This document shows positions 46,289 through 54,426 of a stretch of 64,000 nucleotides of DNA, one piece after another. The notes beneath the pieces are model-generated. The model did not search any database. It worked only from the letters and a program-made list of their open reading frames with translations, and was not told the DNA's origin. The stretch spans positions 124,001-188,000 of the forward strand of contig JADJLT010000006.1 in the NCBI GenBank assembly GCA_016709965.1. Reading direction: 5' to 3'. Both the position numbers and the translations under genes were made by a program. This DNA comes from Betaproteobacteria bacterium (GTDB lineage: Bacteria; Pseudomonadota; Gammaproteobacteria; Burkholderiales; Rhodocyclaceae). Within the stretch, counting starts at the first letter, position 1; every line of letters starts with the position of its first letter.

Positions 46289-47320
46289 ATGCCTGCCCAG
46301 CCCATTGCCATCGCGAATACCGGTCTGGTCACCAGCGTCGGTCTGACTGCGCCCGCGTCATGCGCGGCATTTCGCGCCAAGATCGGCAACCCCAGCGAGA
46401 CGCGCTTTATCGATTCGGGCGGTGAGTGGATCATGGCCCACCAGGTGCAGCTGGAGCAGCCGTGGCGCGGGCGTACCAAGCTCGCGAAAATGGCCGCGAT
46501 GGTGATCGAAGAATGCCTCGATGGCATTGAGCGCAAGCATTGGTCAGGCATTCCCTTGCTGCTGTGCGTGGCCGAGCGCGAGCGTCCGGGCCGGCTTGAC
46601 GGCCTCGACGACCAGTTGTTCCTCGACATCCAGGACTCGCTCGACGCCGGTTTCGCCGAGCAATCGGCGATCGTGGCCCATGGCCGGGTGGGGGTGGCGG
46701 TTGCCCTCGGGCAGGCACGCAAACTCATCAACGATGGCAAGGTGCCGCGCGTGCTGATCGCCGCCACCGACAGCCTGTTGAGCTGGCCCACGCTCAGCCA
46801 TTATGAGCGTGAGGACCGGCTGCTGATCGCGCGCAACTCCAACGGCTTCATGCCCGGCGAGGCGGCCGGTGCGCTGCTCGTCGAAGCGGCGGCCGGCAAG
46901 GCCGGCGAACTGGTGTGCTCGGGCATCGGCTTCGGCCGCGAGTCAGCGCACTTGGACAGCGGTGTACCAATGCGCGCCGACGGCCTGGTGCAAGCGATCA
47001 AGTCCGCGCTGGCCGATGCCGGTTGCCAGATGCACGACATGGACTACCGAATCACCGACGTCTCAGGCGAACAGTATTACTTCAAGGAAGCGGCCTTGGC
47101 CCTGAGCCGCACGCTGCGCCAGCGCAAGGAGACCTTCGACATCTGGCACCCGGCCGAGTGCATTGGCGAGACCGGCGCCGCCGCAGGCGCCGCGGTGATC
47201 GCCCTGGCCCACGCTGCCTGCCGCAAGGCCTTCAGCCTTGGCCCCAACATCCTGGCCCACATGGCCAACGACACCGGCCAGCGCGCCGTGCTGTCGCTGC
47301 AATACCGGGTAGCAACATGA
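46289..47320 (+). CDS. Beta-ketoacyl-synthase-like (thiolase fold) protein, catalytic Cys apparently absent
   Basis: 343 residues from MPAQPIAIANTGLVTSVGLT. The thiolase-type fold is suggested by GQARKLINDGKVPRVLIAAT DSLL, GFMPGEAAGALLVE and, late, the GETGAAAGAAVIALAHAACR block. Where active synthases carry the nucleophile (TACAS-type) this protein has AIVAHGRVGVAV, with no Cys. Such proteins are regular neighbours of DUF2169 and DUF4150 in T6SS effector loci and probably have a binding or chaperone role. Its stop overlaps the next ATG (ATGA). Confidence 0.82.
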   Translation: MPAQPIAIANTGLVTSVGLTAPASCAAFRAKIGNPSETRFIDSGGEWIMAHQVQLEQPWRGRTKLAKMAAMVIEECLDGIERKHWSGIPLLLCVAERERPGRLDGLDDQLFLDIQDSLDAGFAEQSAIVAHGRVGVAVALGQARKLINDGKVPRVLIAATDSLLSWPTLSHYEREDRLLIARNSNGFMPGEAAGALLVEAAAGKAGELVCSGIGFGRESAHLDSGVPMRADGLVQAIKSALADAGCQMHDMDYRITDVSGEQYYFKEAALALSRTLRQRKETFDIWHPAECIGETGAAAGAAVIALAHAACRKAFSLGPNILAHMANDTGQRAVLSLQYRVAT

Positions 47321-48455
47321 GCAACCAGGTTTATGCGAATAACATGGAAGTTGGCTGCAAGCAGGCGGCGGGCAAGTCGATCTGCGCGTTTCCGGATGTG
47401 TGCATGACGCCTCCACAAACTCCGGCAACTCCACCTGGAGTGCCGATTCCGTATCCTGAACACGGGCATGGCGTCTGACACTTCGGATGGCTCAACGAGC
47501 GTGAAGGTCTCCGGTCAGGAAGTCATGCTCAAGGACAAGAGCTGCTTCAAGAAGAGCACCGGCGACGAGGCCGGGGCGGCACCGATGAAGGTGTAGTGAC
47601 GCACAAGAATACCGGAAAGGTCACTTCATTGCATGGTCGATGGACGTCAAGGTCGAGGGCGAGAACGTCGTCCGCATGCTTGACATGACGACCCACAACC
47701 ATGGTTCCTGCCCGTCAAACACGCCGCCGATGGCGTACATCGACGAAGCCATCGCCGGCCTGGGCGGCTTCAGCAACTGCAAGGACGAGCAGGCCGCGGT
47801 ACAGCGCGAATGCAAGGACAAGAAGGGGAATCCGTGTCCCGGGCCCTTGTCTGGCCCCAAAGGGTCAGACGAGGACTATGCAAAGCGGGCCACCGCGGCT
47901 GCCGAGAAGAGCCCGTGCGCCCAGGCGGTTAAATGCTTCCTGCGTCCTTACAAGAGGTACGACAAAGACGCAAAGAAGGACGTGAACTCATGCTGCGACG
48001 GGCAGACCGGGCACCACATCCCTCCCTGGAGCACGACCAAGACGGTCGACCTGGACAACGAGGTGTCGCAAGGCAGGGCGCTGTGCATCTGCATGGAGGG
48101 CACCAACCACTCGATGGGCTCGCACGGCAAGCATCACCACGGCATCAACCTGATGGCCGGCGAGATGTCAAGCGGAGCGGACGCCGGATTCACCGCCGGC
48201 ACCAACGCCGCAGACGACACCATCTACTCAGGCCCCTTGGGCAACCACGTCCAGGTGGCCGCGGCGGTTTCGGAGGAGCAGACGGAGTGCTCCGCCGCAT
48301 GCATCCAGGAGCAGTTAGAAAAGCAGTTCACCGAAGACGACATGGGGAAGAATGCCGACCACAATGCCAGTCGGACCGGCGGCGAAAGTTATGGCTGCCT
48401 GACCAAGAAGGAACAGACCAATCTACGTTCGTCGACGCCGTCGCCCGACTACTGA
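47317..48455 (+). pseudogene. DUF4150 (PAAR-like) effector with GHH/HNH nuclease-type toxin domain, three frameshifts
   Basis: The N terminus MSNQVYANNMEVGCKQAAGK SICAFPDVCMTPPQTPATPP is the DUF4150 signature, a PAAR-like cap for the VgrG spike. The frame breaks near 47457 (one extra base), 47590 (one G missing) and 47622 (one T missing); with those corrected it reads straight into VKVEGENVVRMLDMTTHNHG. The C-terminal part (from about 47950) has TGHHIPPWSTT, GTNHSMGSHGKHHHGIN, and KNADHNASRT: a GHH-type HNH nuclease toxin pattern. As written no full toxin is made. It is either a dead effector or a local sequence error. Confidence 0.82.
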
Positions 48456-48478
48456 TACGCGCCACTCACGGATATCAC

Positions 48479-49369
48479 ATGAAGATCGAAACTATCTACG
48501 CGGGATGCGTGGTTCGGCGCAAGGGCCGGGACATCCTCCACTGCGCGGTGCAGGAAGCCGAAGCATCGGGTGACACTTCTTTTCACGTGTTGCTGGGCAA
48601 CGACTGGTACGGGTTCCAGCAGCAGCCGCACTGGGCGATCAGCGGCATGGCCGGCATCCAGGATGCCGAAATCCAGGACGCCGTCGTCATCGCAGCCGCC
48701 GCCGATGGCCGCACCTGGGAGATGACCCCGACGACCAAGGTGGAGACACTGTGCCGCGTGGCCAACGGGTATTGCGGTGTCACGCGACTGGCGGCCCTGT
48801 CAGACGGCATCTGGGCCTGCGGCATGGCGCGCGTCGCCTGGCGACGCGAAAGCACCGGCCGCTGGGTCAATGTCAGCGCTCCGCGTGGGCTCGTGAAGAC
48901 GGAGGGCATCACGGGTTTCACCGGCATCTGCGAGATCGAACCGCAGCTCGTGGTCGCTGCAGGCTGGAAGGGAGAGATTTGGATCCGATCCGGCGGAAAC
49001 TGGACACGCGAAGACAGCCCGAGCAATTCGAACTTCAACAACCTGTCCTGCGGACCCGATGGCCAGACCGTCATCGTCGGCGACCGTGGCGGGCTGGTCA
49101 TCGGCCAACCGGGTCGATGGGCGGCCCTCGACACGCAGACCGACTTCAACCTGCAAGGCGTCTGCCACTTCGGCGGCGAGATCTTTGTGTGTACTGATTT
49201 CGAGATCTTCCGCCTGGTCGACGGCAGCCTGAAGGGCGAAACCCGCTTTGAAGCGAGCGATCGGCCCCGCACCTGCATGAACTTCATCGTGGGACAGGAA
49301 TGTTTCTACTCGCAAGGTGAGCGTGACCTGTTCCGCTTCCAGGATGGCATCTGGTCGCGCGTGATATGA
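48479..49369 (+). CDS. Probable immunity protein of the DUF4150/GHH effector (beta-propeller-like)
   Basis: 296 residues, starting MKIETIYAGCVVRRKGRDIL 23 bases after the toxin gene. It contains propeller-like repeats (GVTRLAALSDGIWACGMARV, GFTGICEIEPQLVVAAGWKG, NFNNLSCGPDGQTVIVGDRG). There is no signal peptide, which suits an immunity protein to a cytoplasmic nuclease. I do not recognise a named family; the immunity role rests on position alone. Confidence 0.68.
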   Translation: MKIETIYAGCVVRRKGRDILHCAVQEAEASGDTSFHVLLGNDWYGFQQQPHWAISGMAGIQDAEIQDAVVIAAAADGRTWEMTPTTKVETLCRVANGYCGVTRLAALSDGIWACGMARVAWRRESTGRWVNVSAPRGLVKTEGITGFTGICEIEPQLVVAAGWKGEIWIRSGGNWTREDSPSNSNFNNLSCGPDGQTVIVGDRGGLVIGQPGRWAALDTQTDFNLQGVCHFGGEIFVCTDFEIFRLVDGSLKGETRFEASDRPRTCMNFIVGQECFYSQGERDLFRFQDGIWSRVI

Positions 49370-49375
49370 CCCAAC

Positions 49376-49411
49376 TCACAGTAATCGGGGACATCACAGT
49401 AATCGGGGACA
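49376..49411. repeat. 18-bp perfect tandem duplication
   Basis: TCACAGTAATCGGGGACA occurs twice head to tail (49376-49393, 49394-49411), just after the immunity gene. It merges into the GGGGACAGACCACG word. Confidence 0.8.
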
Positions 49412-49467
49412 GACCACGATTATTGCTGGATGGATGCGCAGAAAAGGGGCCAGGTTCGAATTGTTTT
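49405..49467. repeat. Intergenic repeat, copy 1 (left of the HExxH gene)
   Basis: Contains GGGGACAGACCACGATTATTG (first 20 bases from 49405) and GAAAAGGGGCCAGGTTCGAA at 49441-49460. The 27 bases 49441-49467 recur exactly at 50208-50234. The 16-base word at 49417-49432 recurs at 51086-51101. Confidence 0.75.
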
Positions 49468-49548
49468 AAAACAGATGTCACTGACAGTTATGTTTTGGAG
49501 CAGACCATGTATGACTTTGGCCTATGACTACTTCGAAAGGAAAGACTG

Positions 49549-50088
49549 ATGCCTCTCATCTTTAATGATGGCAAGCAAGGACTATCTGTTCCCAATGTGC
49601 TGAGCCGTGTTTACAAATACGGTAGTTTGACGGAAGTTCCTTCGGTACGAATTGGAGAAAAGATAATCACCATTAACAGCAGGAAGCGAATCGGCGATGC
49701 GTGGAAATATATCGAAGTGAATTGTGCCAAGAGCAAGGACTGCAATGGTTACTTTTCGAAGCTGTATAAAAAGTCGTCCCTCGCCGATATCATGAGCAAC
49801 GTGACATTCACGGTGCATGACCTGCTGCCAAAAGACGGCCACACTGATGAAGAGCTGCCATTTGCCAGTAGTGCGGGGAAGGATTTTGCGCTCAGCATTT
49901 TTGCATTCTTGAATCCAATTACCGGTGCGCAAAACACGACTGCGGAGCTTGCCGCAACGATACTGCACGAAATTGCCCACTACGCAGGCGCAAGTACTAA
50001 TCCCCGGGACAGTAAGTCGTTAGAGGCTGAAAATGCTTTGCTCTATTGCGGCATGAAGCAGTATCACAATCCTGATGCCAAGGGCTGA
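49549..50088 (+). CDS. Putative metallopeptidase-like protein (HExxH), possible effector
   Basis: 179 residues, with GAAAGGAAAG before ATG 49549. Residues 140-144 are HEIAH, followed by YAGA: the HExxHxxG zinc-protease pattern, in an otherwise unrecognised protein. No signal peptide. Mid-protein text (VTFTVHDLLPKDGHTDEELP) gives no family. It lies just past the T6SS effector module and is bracketed by direct repeats. A role as a secreted peptidase toxin is possible but unproven; no dedicated immunity gene is obvious. Confidence 0.62.
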   Translation: MPLIFNDGKQGLSVPNVLSRVYKYGSLTEVPSVRIGEKIITINSRKRIGDAWKYIEVNCAKSKDCNGYFSKLYKKSSLADIMSNVTFTVHDLLPKDGHTDEELPFASSAGKDFALSIFAFLNPITGAQNTTAELAATILHEIAHYAGASTNPRDSKSLEAENALLYCGMKQYHNPDAKG

Positions 50089-50160
50089 CGATAGTCATTG
50101 ATTGGTCACTACGCATGCGAGCTGCCGCCAGCCAATTTAATAATAGGCAATTTAATAATA

Positions 50161-50234
50161 GGGGCCAGACCACGAATATCTTGGTGTGGCGTTCCGGTGA
50201 TCGGCGTGAAAAGGGGCCAGGTTCGAATTGTTTT
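50161..50234. repeat. Intergenic repeat, copy 2 (right of the HExxH gene)
   Basis: GGGGCCAGACCACGAATATC at 50161 corresponds to the copy at 49405. GAAAAGGGGCCAGGTTCGAA and the next seven bases (50208-50234) match 49441-49467 exactly. Confidence 0.75.
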
Positions 50235-50311
50235 GGAATGCCACTTCGCAATATGTTATGTGAAACCAAGTGCTATTTGGCCTCCTCCTGGGGGGACATT
50301 CAACCTAAAGG

Positions 50312-50376
50312 GGTCAGAGACATTTGGCTTCCTACGGTCAACGGGATATTCGGCAAATAACGAAATGTCTCTGACC
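50312..50376. repeat. Perfect 14-bp inverted repeat
   Basis: GGTCAGAGACATTT at 50312-50325 and AAATGTCTCTGACC at 50363-50376, separated by 37 bases. It is REP-like, and could also be a regulator site upstream of the cysteine protease. Confidence 0.75.
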
Positions 50377-50437
50377 ATTTGATGCTGATTGGATACGCAA
50401 GTACCTCGGAACACCACTGGAACGATTGGATATCATC

Positions 50438-51010
50438 ATGAAACTTGACGTAGTGTTGATCCCTCAGTTTAGCAATCAAACATGTTGGCAAGCTGCGATG
50501 CGCATGGTCAGAAGCACCCGAGCAAGTGCTTCGATCGATCCGACGGCATCGGTTCCTTGGCTCGTCAAGAAAGGTACCGATAACCAAGGGCTCAATTGCC
50601 AAATGGGCGCTAAGTTTACGAGCTTAGCGTCTGTCAAAGTGTGGTGGGACCCAAATTCAACGGACGCCCAAAAGAAGAAGGTTCCTCATACCAGCGATTG
50701 CTCGGAGCCTCGCACGGGCCTTAAAGAAGCAGGCTTTCATGCGGTTCCTGCTCAACCAGACCCAATTGAGGCGCTCTGGCTCGACCGTCAACTGAAGGCG
50801 TTCGGTCCACTTTTTGCCGGAGGCAGCTTTATGGCCGACGGATCAAACTCACTGCACGCCGTTGTAATCACCGGGGTCGACCCCGCAACCGCAACGCTGT
50901 ATGTAAATGATCCTTGGCCGCCAGGAACCGGCACAAAAGACCGGTCCGAGAGCGTCGCCTGGCTCAATACAAACATTGAGCGCGAAATCCCTCTCCACTA
51001 TTCACCCTGA
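50438..51010 (+). CDS. Papain-like cysteine protease (AvrRpt2 / peptidase C70-like), possible effector
   Basis: 190 residues from MKLDVVLIPQFSNQTCWQAA. The catalytic set is readable: Cys16 in QTCWQAAMRM, His140 in NSLHAVVITGVD, and Asp158 in YVNDPWPPGTG. This is the C70/AvrRpt2 arrangement, with the Q..CW oxyanion start. The protein is the bare protease domain with no signal peptide. Its position at the end of the VgrG module suggests a T6SS cargo, but it could equally be independent. Degenerate traces of a second copy lie at the right end of the window. Confidence 0.78.
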   Translation: MKLDVVLIPQFSNQTCWQAAMRMVRSTRASASIDPTASVPWLVKKGTDNQGLNCQMGAKFTSLASVKVWWDPNSTDAQKKKVPHTSDCSEPRTGLKEAGFHAVPAQPDPIEALWLDRQLKAFGPLFAGGSFMADGSNSLHAVVITGVDPATATLYVNDPWPPGTGTKDRSESVAWLNTNIEREIPLHYSP

Positions 51011-51546
51011 TGCCCTGACGCGGAGCGTCTTGTGTGAGATCGAGTATTCCAGGACACAGTCATCCCAGCAATTCAGGGCAGTCCTCGATTATTGCTGGAT
51101 GCCTTAAGGGGGAACCAAATGATCGGGAATGTTATTTGGGTGCCGTAGCGGACCGTACTTTCGCCCGTCCGCTGGACCGTGGAGTCAGAAGGTTGCGGTC
51201 AACACGATTAAACGACGAAAAATGGAATGCCAACAATGTGAATGAGTGCCCGGCCCGAAAGTGCACTGTTGCTACAACTGTGACCGCATCCCAGGAACGA
51301 TTTGCAGCACGCAACAACCGTGGTCAATTGACGATGGCACGCTCGGCCGGGCGCTGGTGCCGCCTGCCAGTCCGGTGTGCGCCGGGTCGCCGCTTATTCA
51401 GACCAAGACCCTTCTCGATGCCTCACCCAGTCACAGCATGCCGGAACTGAGCTTCCAGTTCCGGCAACCCCTTAGTCCCGCTATCGGGTTGAGCGACGCT
51501 GATTTTGAGACAGCGGCGGGGTCGCTGGTGGTTGAGGTTGCAGTGA
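51011..51546. other. Non-coding region after the cysteine protease, with repeats
   Basis: No supported gene. It contains CGATTATTGCTGGATG at 51086-51101 (third copy of the word also at 49417) and a sequence of about 48 bases (51188-51235) that recurs at 63672-63719. A frame at 51246-51626 is open but runs antisense into the exported protease gene and has no family. Confidence 0.5.
51188..51235 (+). repeat. Dispersed repeat, copy A
   Basis: GAAGGTTGCGGTCAACACGA then GACGAAAAATGGAATG, matching 63672-63719 with only a few differences by eye. Both copies lie close to an AvrRpt2-like protease sequence. Confidence 0.65.
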
Positions 51547-54393
51547 TCAAGGCGTTAGTTGAGGTTGAATCGTCTGGAGCCGGATTTTATGATTCGGGCC
51601 GCCGACCCCGGCGCTGTTGCCTCTAAGGAATACCCTTTCTTTGGACGACGGGGTATAGCGCACCGACACCAGGTGATGGCGGGCCTTCAGGCGCCAGATT
51701 GACCACTTGGCTTGTCCATGTGCGTCAAGATCTATACTTTTGCTTGCGTCCCGGCCGTCCACCATGAAAATAACCGACCCCGCCGGCACGGTCGTGGCCG
51801 TTGGCGCCGATGGCCTGACTGTGGCGAGGAAGTGGGCGCGCAGCAACTGGAAGCGGTGCGGCTTGATTTCCTGCACGGTCACGACGGTGCCGCCGGTGCG
51901 GATGCGCTGGCTGGCCTCGTAGCCCTTAGCGACCCCTGCATTGTTCGCAACTTCGACGTCGAATTCGCAGTTGGAGCGTTCCCGCTCACCTTTGATCGCG
52001 CCGCAGGCGGCTTTCGGGTCAGGCTTGGTGGCGGCCCTGACCACTCTTTCCGCTGCTTGTCCCGGCACGACGCATTCATTGTTCTGTGGCATGGGCCAAG
52101 ACTTCACTGTGTAGGTGTCGGTGGATGTCCCCGGTGCGTAGTCGAATAGGCTGCTCCCGGGTTTTACCCGCCATTCGTCGGCAAATTTTGTATAGAGCAA
52201 TTTATAGCGCTCGTTACCATCTACCGGCAGCGTCCCCATCGGTGTGCCGTCGGGCAGGTCAGGCAGCCATTCGCCGGCGGCAATCGGCCCCGCAATGCCC
52301 CTCAACGAATAGCCATCTCCGTCGCCGCCACTCAACGCGACGGCGCGCTGAAGGTCAACATTCAGAAACCAGACGTTGCTCCACGGAGTCGCCGTGACCG
52401 TCAGGACATGGTGATCGGGGAAATGGATCTGGATATTGCCCTGACCGTCCTGGGGTACGATGCGGCCGTCGCCTTCAAGCTCGAGCGGGGCCGAACCCAA
52501 GTTCTGGAGTTTGCCATCGACGCGCAGTTCGAGAAGCGGTTGCCCGGAATTCGAGCCGGCGCTCGGACTGGGCTGGTAGGTGACCCGGTGCTTGCCGACC
52601 CGCGCCGCAACAGCAGTATTGATGCTCACGCACAGGTTCAACCCGGTAGTAGGGTCGACGTGCGGGCTGTTGCTGACGGCCGATTGCCGGGTCTGCACCT
52701 CGAGTCCGCCAGGCTCACGCAGTGCAACGAACTCGCCTGCCGCCTGGAAGTGGTACAGGGCGCCATTTGTGGTTGTGATGTGCGTGTCGCCTGTCATACT
52801 GGGCGGGCTTCCCGGCAGCGTGTCGTTCGGGTCCAGCCAGCAGCGCAGGCTTTTTTGCTTATCCGCCGTTGATGCGGTGAGGCAGGCGCCGGCCGTTGAT
52901 GGCAAGTTGGCGGGATTCCAGCTTGCGCTGAACTTTCCGTATTCACTGTGCAAACCTATTGGATCACCGGAAGTGACGGTTGAACAAGAAAGATGTTGGC
53001 CGTCGTTTTGCCTTCCCCAAAGCATTCCTACACAGAGCCCGGAAGCGTCGAACAGGCAGGACCCAGATGAACCCCGCTCTGTGCCGGTACCTCCATTTAT
53101 CGCAGCGCTGCTAGCCCAGGTGACTAGCCAAAAGTTGCAGTTCGGGCAGTCGTTGTTTGAAGCGTGTTGGACTGAGATCGGCGTAGCGCTACTCACGCTG
53201 TAAGCCATGACGTCGCCCTGGGGGTGATGGAGTCCAAAGGCCGATGTGGGTGCAGCCCCAAGAGTTGCGTTCCAGCCTGCGTGGTAATAGGAATAACTGG
53301 AACCCGGCGGATTATGCAGGGTGGAGTTTATGGGATCGAGCAGCATGAAATCCGTTTCGACTTGCGTCAATAGCGGCCAGGACGCCTTTATGACGGCTCC
53401 ACCGGAGGTATAGGGATAGATCGTGCTTGGAGGGCCGCCATTGTGCGGAGCGCCGCCGCAACTGGCCTTAAAGTCCCAGTAAAAGGTGATGGTATTGGCG
53501 AGCTTTGCCGCAGTATTGTCGGGTTGGCTGTCTGTCAGGTTTTGAAGGCAATGGTTCGCAGAGAGAATGTAGTCCTTGCGTGGCGTGTTTGTGTTGTTGA
53601 GCAGGGTTCCAGTACAGGTGTAGGTTCCGACCGGAAATTGGGCGCCAGCGTCCGCGCTGGACTTGATCACGGTGTACACGCTTACCGCCCGCGCAGCGCC
53701 AGCCCAGGCCGGGTTTGCCTGGGTTGCCATGCAAACGTCCTTTTGGCAGGGATTTTCGCTAATACCATTGGGACCGACCTGTGCCCCGGCTCCCCGATAG
53801 GTCTGCATGACCGTGCGGATTTCGAGCCCATCGCGTTCAGGGCGCGGCCGCTCCCTGGACTCGATCTGGACCACGAGCTTTTCCCCCGCGATGGCAGGAG
53901 TCCAAATGACCTGGTTCTCGCTGCCGGTGGTCGGGGCGTAAGGTCCAGCCGGAAATTTCCGCTTCGGATCGTAGACCCAGAGCTTCGTTCCCTCCGGCAT
54001 GTCGAAGCGTGTAATTTGAAGGGACTGCCCCAGGGCGCCCTTGGAACGCAATCCGAGCAGGCTGATGTAACCGGATTTCGTGGCATGCCCGCTGAAATGC
54101 TCTAAGGTGAATGGAGTGGTGGCTGCCGGCGCCGCAATGCGGACGGGGGGCGAGGTGCGGCCTTCCAGGCGCTTGATTGCCTTCTTATCCTCCTCAAGCA
54201 GCCTGTTGATCCTGACCGCAGGCAATTGCCGGTACTCGAGCTGGTCGAAATAGATCTGTTCCGTCGCCGCTTCGGCGGTATCTTCCTGGGCCTCGGCGTA
54301 GCGCAGCGCCGTCATGACAAGCGTGGCGGCCAGAAGGAACTGCATTCCGAAGCGTATTGCCGGCAGAGCCTGCGGGAATCGATTTTTTGTCAT
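51547..54393 (-). CDS. Exported trypsin-like serine protease with vWD-type and Ig-like domains
   Basis: 948 residues. A signal peptide lies at about 14-36 (FGMQFLLAATLVMTALRYAE). The S1 protease domain (about 225-480) has His281 in LSANHCL, Asp348 in VETDFMLLDP, and Ser443 in ERGSSGSCLF, resembling lysyl-endopeptidase-like enzymes. A von Willebrand D-like module follows (SMTGDTHITTTNGALYHFQA, about 533-700). The C-terminal region (about 850-930) is Ig-like (TVPAGSVIFMVDGRDASKSI). It lies 33 bases after the caspase gene in the TPS operon. It may process the TpsA protein or the caspase; that is inference. Confidence 0.88.
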   Translation of the reverse strand: MTKNRFPQALPAIRFGMQFLLAATLVMTALRYAEAQEDTAEAATEQIYFDQLEYRQLPAVRINRLLEEDKKAIKRLEGRTSPPVRIAAPAATTPFTLEHFSGHATKSGYISLLGLRSKGALGQSLQITRFDMPEGTKLWVYDPKRKFPAGPYAPTTGSENQVIWTPAIAGEKLVVQIESRERPRPERDGLEIRTVMQTYRGAGAQVGPNGISENPCQKDVCMATQANPAWAGAARAVSVYTVIKSSADAGAQFPVGTYTCTGTLLNNTNTPRKDYILSANHCLQNLTDSQPDNTAAKLANTITFYWDFKASCGGAPHNGGPPSTIYPYTSGGAVIKASWPLLTQVETDFMLLDPINSTLHNPPGSSYSYYHAGWNATLGAAPTSAFGLHHPQGDVMAYSVSSATPISVQHASNNDCPNCNFWLVTWASSAAINGGTGTERGSSGSCLFDASGLCVGMLWGRQNDGQHLSCSTVTSGDPIGLHSEYGKFSASWNPANLPSTAGACLTASTADKQKSLRCWLDPNDTLPGSPPSMTGDTHITTTNGALYHFQAAGEFVALREPGGLEVQTRQSAVSNSPHVDPTTGLNLCVSINTAVAARVGKHRVTYQPSPSAGSNSGQPLLELRVDGKLQNLGSAPLELEGDGRIVPQDGQGNIQIHFPDHHVLTVTATPWSNVWFLNVDLQRAVALSGGDGDGYSLRGIAGPIAAGEWLPDLPDGTPMGTLPVDGNERYKLLYTKFADEWRVKPGSSLFDYAPGTSTDTYTVKSWPMPQNNECVVPGQAAERVVRAATKPDPKAACGAIKGERERSNCEFDVEVANNAGVAKGYEASQRIRTGGTVVTVQEIKPHRFQLLRAHFLATVRPSAPTATTVPAGSVIFMVDGRDASKSIDLDAHGQAKWSIWRLKARHHLVSVRYTPSSKERVFLRGNSAGVGGPNHKIRLQTIQPQLTP

Positions 54394-54426
54394 TTTTTTC
54401 TCCGGATTGGAAGATCGGCAACGGCT

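Larger units (their letters stand above)
50089..50437. other. Repeat-filled gap between the two putative protease genes
   Basis: No gene. It holds a 12-base tandem (CAATTTAATAAT near 50133-50158), the second copy of the intergenic repeat (50161-50234), and a perfect 14-bp inverted repeat (50312-50325 / 50363-50376). Confidence 0.6.

Noticed and set aside
51246..51626. 126-codon + strand frame with a CCYNCDR motif
   Set aside because: Overlaps the 3' end of the exported protease antisense; the Cys motif alone is not enough and the upstream repeat argues for non-coding DNA.
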